A stretch of 64,000 nt of DNA. Source: Nafulsella turpanensis ZLM-10. Lineage in GTDB: Bacteria > Bacteroidota > Bacteroidia > Cytophagales > Cyclobacteriaceae. The stretch covers positions 1 to 64,000 of the forward strand of contig NZ_ANNU01000017.1 of assembly GCF_000346615.1 (NCBI RefSeq), in the 5' to 3' direction. A program made the position numbers and the translations under genes. The notes below the pieces were generated by a model, which did not search any database, was not told where the DNA came from, and saw only the letters and a program-made list of their open reading frames with translations. Positions 59,213 to 64,000 of the stretch are shown here, in pieces; position 1 is the stretch's first letter; each line of letters opens with the position of its first letter.

Positions 59213-61963
59213 ATGGACCTTTCCCGTTTGTTAAAAGGTTTTTTTGAGTCGGTTGACCCCGGGGTGTTGATTACCGACAGAAAAGGAGTTATCCTGCTGG
59301 TAAATGATGCCTACTGCTCTCTGCTAGGCTATTCAGAAGAAGAGCTTAAGGGAAGCATGTTTAGTCATGGAATAGTTGCCGAGCAAAGGGAAGAGGCAAT
59401 GGAAACACACCAGCTTCTGTTCGCCCAGGAAGTAAAAGGAACAAGCTCAGAAAGAACCTTCAGGCACTGGCTGGCACAAAAAAAAGATGGAGCCCGTATA
59501 GCGGTAATGGCCAACAGCTATGTTCTTCAGTTATCAGCAGAGGAGCGTTACCTTATTACCATGGTCAGCGAGTTAAAGCAAGATTTTCCTAACCCGGGTT
59601 TGCCTCCTTCTGCCAGGGGCAGGGAAGCCTTACAGGCGAATGAAGATAAATTACCCCAGAAGCAGGAAAGAACCGCTGAACTCAACCACTATATTCTCAA
59701 AAACGAAAGGAAGTTTAAGAGCCTCCTGGAAAATAGCTTCGAAGCGATTATTCTTTACGACGAGCCCGGCTTTATCACCTATGCCTCCCCCTCCGTAAGC
59801 AGTACACTCGGCTATTCTGCAGAAGAAATGCTGGGCAAGAAGGGAATGTCTTTTATTCATGAGGATGACAAAGACCGCACAAAAGCGCTTCTGGCCCAAA
59901 TGATGGAGGCCCCCGGCAATAAGGTTTACATTGTGCAACGGGTAAGAAAGAAAGATGGCTCCTATATATGGACAGAGGCATATACAACGAATCTTTTACA
60001 CGATGAAAATGTACGTGCCGTCGTATCTAACTTCAGGGATGTAACAGAAAGAATAGAGGTAGAGGAAAAACTACGGGATAGCGAAGCCTCCTTAAACTTA
60101 GCCCAGCATGTGGCTAATTTAGGCAGTGCAGAGTTCGACCTTGTTTCGGGCGAAGTAAAAAATAGCTCAGGCGTTTACGCCATTTACGATTTCGATCTTG
60201 ATGTTTTTACCGAAGACCAGTTCAACGGCTTTGAGTATATACACCCCGAAGATGCTGACAAAGCCCCCAATCTTTTTGAGAACTACAGGCCCGCCGGTAA
60301 AGAATGGATAAAAGAACTGGCCAAGCTTTCAGATGAAAAAATCAGGGAAGTCGAATCTACCCCCTTTGAGTTCAGGATCATTAGTGCCAGTGGAAGGCTG
60401 AAGTACCTGAGAACCAGAAGCCGGTTTATCAGGGATAAAAACGGCTCTCCTGTAAAATCAATCCTTACGATTCAGGACGTAAGCGAAGAAAAACATCGCA
60501 GGCGCCTGCTGGATGAAACCAGCCGGATTTCCCGTATAGGCGGCTGGGAACTGGACCTCCTTACTAATACTATGTCCTGGACTGCCCAATCCTATGAGCT
60601 GTTCGAAATCCCTGCTACAGAAGAACTGAGCATTGAAAGGGCCACCCAATTTTATTTGCCCGAGTTTCAGCCTGTTTTGTTGGAGGCCTTTCAGAAGCTG
60701 GTGACAGAAGGTACTGCCTTCGACCTGGAGCTAAAAATGGCTACCGCTACAAAAAAGGAAATGTGGGTTCGCATGCTGGGGCAGTCAGAAACAGTAAACA
60801 ATAAGGTGGTGCTCGTAAAAGGCAGCATGCAGGACATTACCGATAGAAAGAAAGCAGAACACGAAATACGCAGCTATGCCCAGCGGCTACAGCTGGCCAC
60901 CGAGGCCGCGGGTATTGGTATATGGGACTGGGACCTGGAAACCAATAAAATAGTGTGGGACCAGCAAATGAGAGAGCTGTATGGTCTCCCTGCTGATAAG
61001 GCAGAAGTGGAATTTGACGATTACAAAAAGGTCCTGCACCCGGATGATGTTCCTGAACAGGAATTGCTCCTGCAGGAGGTGTTAAAATATAAAAAGCTGG
61101 ATTCGGAGTTCAGAATCATTATTGAATCAAAAGTAAGATGGATAAAATCGTATGCAAAAGTCTTTGAGAATGAACAGGGAGAACCCAGGCGATTATTAGG
61201 CCTGAACTGGGACATTACCCGCCTCAAAGAAACGGAAGAAACGCTTCGCAGGAGTAATGAGGAGCTACTTAAAATTAATCATGAGCTGGACCAGTTTGTT
61301 TACAGCACCTCGCATAACCTTAGGGCCCCCTTAACCTCTATCTTAGGCATTCTCAATCTCATTAAGAATTATCCTGAGGGAGCTGACTTAAATACCTACC
61401 TCCAACTCATCGAAAAAAGCGTTACCAAGCTGGATGAAACCATTCAGGAAATTACGGATTACTCCCGCAACACAAGAGTAGAAGTGAGCCTTGAGCCTGT
61501 AAATTTCGAGGCTATTATTGAAGAGGTAGTGGAAAGTCTTTCCTTTCTTGAGCAGGCAAATAAGATAAAGATCTCCTATGTCACCCCAAGCGGTTCTCAT
61601 TTCCTTTCCGACAGCAGTCGCCTGAAAATGATATTTACCAACCTGATCTCCAACGCCATTAAGTATGCCTCCACAGAGGGTAAGGAGCCTTCTATTTTTA
61701 TTCTGGTTGAAGAGAAAAGAGGAGGCGCTACCATCAGAATCCAGGATAATGGTATTGGGATAGCAAAGGAACACCAGGAAAAAATATTTAGTATGTTTTT
61801 CAGGGCCTCCTCCAAGTCCTCTGGTTCCGGCTTAGGCCTCTACATTGTAAAAGAAGCCATTCAAAAGCTGGGGGGTACTATCAGGGTAAAATCCAATCTC
61901 GGTAAAGGTACGGAGTTTATCATTTTCCTGCCTGAGCCTGAAGTTAAATCTAAAAAACTGTAG
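59213..61963 (+). CDS. Five-PAS sensor histidine kinase
   Basis: A 916-aa soluble kinase with no transmembrane helix. Five PAS repeats lie at about 5-120, 163-280, 288-425, 428-548 and 557-675. A HisKA domain with phospho-acceptor His701 (FVYSTSHNLRAPLTSILG) follows. The HATPase domain has N box IFTNLISNAIKYAS, G1 IRIQDNGIGIA and G2 SGSGLGLYIVKEAIQKLGG. No receiver domain or adjacent response regulator is present. A cytosolic signal (redox, light or small molecule) is expected, but no cofactor site is clear. Unlike the PAS protein at 18975 it has all kinase motifs. Confidence 0.93.
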   Translation: MDLSRLLKGFFESVDPGVLITDRKGVILLVNDAYCSLLGYSEEELKGSMFSHGIVAEQREEAMETHQLLFAQEVKGTSSERTFRHWLAQKKDGARIAVMANSYVLQLSAEERYLITMVSELKQDFPNPGLPPSARGREALQANEDKLPQKQERTAELNHYILKNERKFKSLLENSFEAIILYDEPGFITYASPSVSSTLGYSAEEMLGKKGMSFIHEDDKDRTKALLAQMMEAPGNKVYIVQRVRKKDGSYIWTEAYTTNLLHDENVRAVVSNFRDVTERIEVEEKLRDSEASLNLAQHVANLGSAEFDLVSGEVKNSSGVYAIYDFDLDVFTEDQFNGFEYIHPEDADKAPNLFENYRPAGKEWIKELAKLSDEKIREVESTPFEFRIISASGRLKYLRTRSRFIRDKNGSPVKSILTIQDVSEEKHRRRLLDETSRISRIGGWELDLLTNTMSWTAQSYELFEIPATEELSIERATQFYLPEFQPVLLEAFQKLVTEGTAFDLELKMATATKKEMWVRMLGQSETVNNKVVLVKGSMQDITDRKKAEHEIRSYAQRLQLATEAAGIGIWDWDLETNKIVWDQQMRELYGLPADKAEVEFDDYKKVLHPDDVPEQELLLQEVLKYKKLDSEFRIIIESKVRWIKSYAKVFENEQGEPRRLLGLNWDITRLKETEETLRRSNEELLKINHELDQFVYSTSHNLRAPLTSILGILNLIKNYPEGADLNTYLQLIEKSVTKLDETIQEITDYSRNTRVEVSLEPVNFEAIIEEVVESLSFLEQANKIKISYVTPSGSHFLSDSSRLKMIFTNLISNAIKYASTEGKEPSIFILVEEKRGGATIRIQDNGIGIAKEHQEKIFSMFFRASSKSSGSGLGLYIVKEAIQKLGGTIRVKSNLGKGTEFIIFLPEPEVKSKKL

Positions 61964-62432
61964 CCGGCTTTTAGAACATAAGGAGGTGTAGCCTTCTGCA
62001 GCACAAGGAAAAGAGCAAAAGCTTTATTTGGCTTCTCAGTTAAAGAAAAGTCAATTGATAGTTCAATCTAACCTTTTAAGGCAGCCTATACGTAGCTTCC
62101 TTTACCCTTCTGCACCTTAATTTTTACAGTCTGTTTCTTTTCTCAGGCAACTTTGGAATAGCCCTGCAACCGGAAAATTAAAAAGAAAGGTGTAGGTGGT
62201 ACACATTGCTCCCTCTCAAACCTGGGCTCCTTTGGCGGGAGGAGAATTAAAAAGCTTCCTGTTTTTAAGTGAAGGGTTTTCTTCAACCTCAAACAGGAAG
62301 CTTTTACAATCCCACCATGGGTGGGTATTACTCAACAACTTGAAATGAAAAAATCAGTTAAACTTCGAACGAGTCCCGAAAAATCAGCTCTCCCGGAGCT
62401 GCGGGCATAAAAGGGTAAACAATATGGCTGTT
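61964..62432. other. Intergenic region with strong palindromes
   Basis: 469 bp between the kinase and a leftward small secreted protein. No gene is seen. Two palindromes stand out: a 15-bp-arm inverted repeat at 62250-62305, and CCCACCATGGGTGGG at 62311-62325. Confidence 0.5.
62250..62305. terminator. Long hairpin with 15-bp perfect arms
   Basis: AAAAGCTTCCTGTTT (62250-62264) and AAACAGGAAGCTTTT (62291-62305) are exact reverse complements. The 26-nt centre has its own GAAG/CTTC pairing. Both ends are only four T or A long. It lies between convergent genes, so a bidirectional terminator is the simplest reading. Confidence 0.5.
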
Positions 62433-62873
62433 TTATCGCCTTTTAGGGGCATCCATGGCATCAAGGTCTTTTTCCTCCAGCAGCTCACCATTTTCATTTA
62501 TTTGCAGAATAACGTCTGGCTGGCGTTCGCTTACACGCTCAATCTCTAAACTGGCCGCACCTTCTTCCGAAGCAGCCCCTGAAGCCTTTTGGGCCAGTTC
62601 AAATTCAAATACGGCCGCTTCAGCTGATTTAGCCGCGGGCTGTACATAAATGGCCAGCACGTCCATATCCTTATACTCACCATTATTAAACGCTTCCTTT
62701 ACAGCTTCAGGTAAATCCTGCATCTTCACCTGCTTTTTGGCTACCTGCTGTTCTTCCACAGCGGTCTGCTCTGCAGGTAACTGGGTGCTATTTTCTACCG
62801 GAGCAGCAGTTTGGGCAAAAGAAACGGAATAGGCAAAACCACATGCTATAAAGGTCAATAATGTCTTTTTCAT
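62433..62873 (-). CDS. Small secreted acidic protein, unknown
   Basis: A 146-aa exported protein with a signal peptide (about 1-20, ending SVSFAQ). A Gln/Glu/Ala-rich segment (about 21-45) is followed by KMQDLPEAVKEAFNNGEYKDM (about 49-70), which resembles the helix before the strand in Bacteroidota PepSY-like proteins. The rest is Ala/Glu-rich with DVILQINENGELLEE near the end. I do not recognise the family with confidence. It is leftward, convergent with the kinase across the palindrome-rich gap. Confidence 0.65.
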   Translation of the reverse strand: MKKTLLTFIACGFAYSVSFAQTAAPVENSTQLPAEQTAVEEQQVAKKQVKMQDLPEAVKEAFNNGEYKDMDVLAIYVQPAAKSAEAAVFEFELAQKASGAASEEGAASLEIERVSERQPDVILQINENGELLEEKDLDAMDAPKRR

Positions 62874-63437
62874 CTTTCTAAAAATTTTAAGTTCAAAAAA
62901 ATTATGTTCACAATTTATTCTCAGGTATTTGCGAAGGGTAATGGAATAACTGTGCCAAAAATCCTTATCCCTGCATTAACGCCTGCAAATCAGTAACTTA
63001 CAAAAAATCAGAGCAAAAACGATTGCAACTAAACGTTGAAAAGCTCTACAGTCCGTAGAACTTCTCAACACTAAAACTGTGGAATTCCAGCGCCTTACCT
63101 CAAAGAAAATGATCTGCTAGGAAAAGAAGGTAAAGTAGCCAACTTGCTGAAAAAGCTGAAATACAAATGGCATCAGGCCATTTTTTCTGGATATATCCAT
63201 ATAAATTCTACCGAAAGGAAGGTATGAAATACATTCTTACATAACTCCTTCCCGGCACCTTTCCCCATTCTTTTCTTCTGTAACATTATTTGGAAGAAAA
63301 TCACCGCCTGTAGTGCAGAGAATTAACAGTAAAGAAAAAATTATCCTGCCTGTAAGGTGAAGGCACATTTTCCACTTTTTTAATGATAAACAACTTGTAA
63401 TCTTGTGCCATAAATCAGCCAAATAAAACTTATTTAA
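62874..63437. other. Divergent intergenic region with a hairpin
   Basis: 564 bp between two divergent exported-protein genes. A hairpin with 15-nt arms at 63035-63049 and 63055-63069 (13 of 15 paired, loop AGTCC) stands alone. TAATCTTG at 63398-63405, one base off TAnnTTTG, may be the promoter for the gene at 63438. No gene is convincing. Confidence 0.45.
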
Positions 63438-64000
63438 ATGAACAAAATTTACAAAATCGTTAGCGCGCTGTTACTTACAGGTGCACTCAGCCTTCTCTCA
63501 GTAGCTTCTTTCGGACAAAGCTCCACTACCGGTTTTGCTCCAGGCAAAGGGTATAAACAGGTGAACTTCGGATTCGAATTAGAAGGATGGGGATTTCCCG
63601 TTTACGCAGGTATGGATTTTGGAGTAGGCAAATTCATAACCATTGGACCTCGTGTTGTAGTAGGAACAAAAGGAGACTCTCGTGAAATGGACGTCCTTAA
63701 CAGCAACAGGGAATGGGATAAAGCAAAGATAAGTTCAAGAACGACAGTCGTGGTTCCCAGCTTTAGAGGCGATTACCACTTTAGCGGCCATATCAGTGGT
63801 CTTCCTGCCGAGCTTGACCTGTATGGAGGCTTAACTTTTGGTGTAGCAGTTTTTCACAGCAGCACTAATTACCACTATAACGGCCAATTGGTCGAAGGCT
63901 ATGAGTTCCCTGAGACTGAACCGACCACTTCTTCTGATGCCAAACTTTGGGCACAGGCAGGAGCCCGTTATTTCTTTAACCCAAAATGGGCTGCTCAACT
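63438..64000 (+). CDS. Outer-membrane protein, partial at window end
   Basis: The first 187 codons of a gene that runs off the window. It starts MNKIYKIVSALLLTGALSLL and has a signal peptide cleaved near VASFGQ. The mature part shows alternating hydrophobic strands with Gly/aromatic turns: YAGMDFGVGKFITIGPRVVV, VVVPSFRGDYHFSG, AELDLYGGLTFGVAVFHSS and AQAGARYFFNPKW. This is the pattern of a small outer-membrane beta-barrel, probably near the full 8-strand OmpA-like or OmpW-like size, though the C-terminus is missing. The start is the first Met with a good signal sequence. Confidence 0.8.
   Translation, partial: MNKIYKIVSALLLTGALSLLSVASFGQSSTTGFAPGKGYKQVNFGFELEGWGFPVYAGMDFGVGKFITIGPRVVVGTKGDSREMDVLNSNREWDKAKISSRTTVVVPSFRGDYHFSGHISGLPAELDLYGGLTFGVAVFHSSTNYHYNGQLVEGYEFPETEPTTSSDAKLWAQAGARYFFNPKWAAQ

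Noticed and set aside
63237-63422. 61-codon minus-strand frame with a hydrophobic stretch
   Set aside because: It lies in the divergent gap with no family match and runs through the likely promoter of the gene at 63438. Not strong enough to call.
27821-64000. tRNA, rRNA or riboswitch genes
   Set aside because: I looked in the larger gaps and before the Cys/Met and binding-protein genes, and found no tRNA-like end, cobalamin box or SAM-type fold. By-eye reading can miss divergent ones; tRNAscan and Infernal would decide.

Overview
The window looks like chromosomal core DNA of a Bacteroidota bacterium, most likely of the order Cytophagales. This rests on several features. Start codons mostly lack Shine-Dalgarno sequences. 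Upstream regions repeatedly carry the Bacteroidota -7 element TAnnTTTG. Rho has a long Asn/Gln/Arg-rich insertion. A DAHP synthase is fused to chorismate mutase, and there is an L28-L33-DUF4295-FtsY-RimO cluster. DUF6048/DUF6452, DUF5522, CtlX and barrel-less TonB-plug proteins are also present. I see no rRNA, tRNA, CRISPR array, insertion sequence or prophage. Assignments are by eye from translated sequence; no database search was run.

Layout. 0-8.5 kb: a divergent 3-hydroxyacyl-CoA dehydrogenase-like protein, a RidA protein, gltX with two followers, a membrane methyltransferase, a Lys1/AlaDH-like dehydrogenase, CorA and a DHFR-fold reductase. 8.5-13.6 kb: rho, serS, rocD and a DUF5522 protein. 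13.8-18.8 kb: rpmB-rpmG-DUF4295, ftsY and rimO, with an opposite-strand DUF6048/DUF6452 envelope pair inserted between ftsY and rimO. 19-31 kb: a six-PAS sensor without an ATPase domain, murQ, a trans-sulfuration enzyme, an FkbM methyltransferase, a fatty-acid desaturase, ctlX, an ABC exporter and an esterase. 31-36.5 kb: two tandem ~830-aa secreted macroglobulin/TonB-plug paralogues whose last ~220 bp are almost identical. 36.6-48.3 kb: lysS, proline dehydrogenase, the aromatic pathway (DAHPS-chorismate mutase, aroB, aroA), a metal/cobalamin-type binding protein, an M42 peptidase, a DUF4184 membrane protein and a PccB-type carboxyltransferase. 48.7-51.3 kb: three consecutive paralogous secreted EF-hand proteins. 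51.4-64 kb: uppP, topA, an ABC exporter, arfB, a serine hydrolase, a five-PAS histidine kinase, a small secreted protein and the start of an outer-membrane protein.

Links between genes. CtlX (citrulline to ornithine), RocD (ornithine to glutamate semialdehyde) and proline dehydrogenase (proline to P5C) converge on one glutamate-family intermediate. The aromatic genes give the DAHP, dehydroquinate, EPSP and prephenate steps. The best candidate for an undescribed system is the EF-hand triplet: three single-gene units, each encoding an exported acidic protein built from two copies of a three-EF-hand module with a Trp before nearly every loop.
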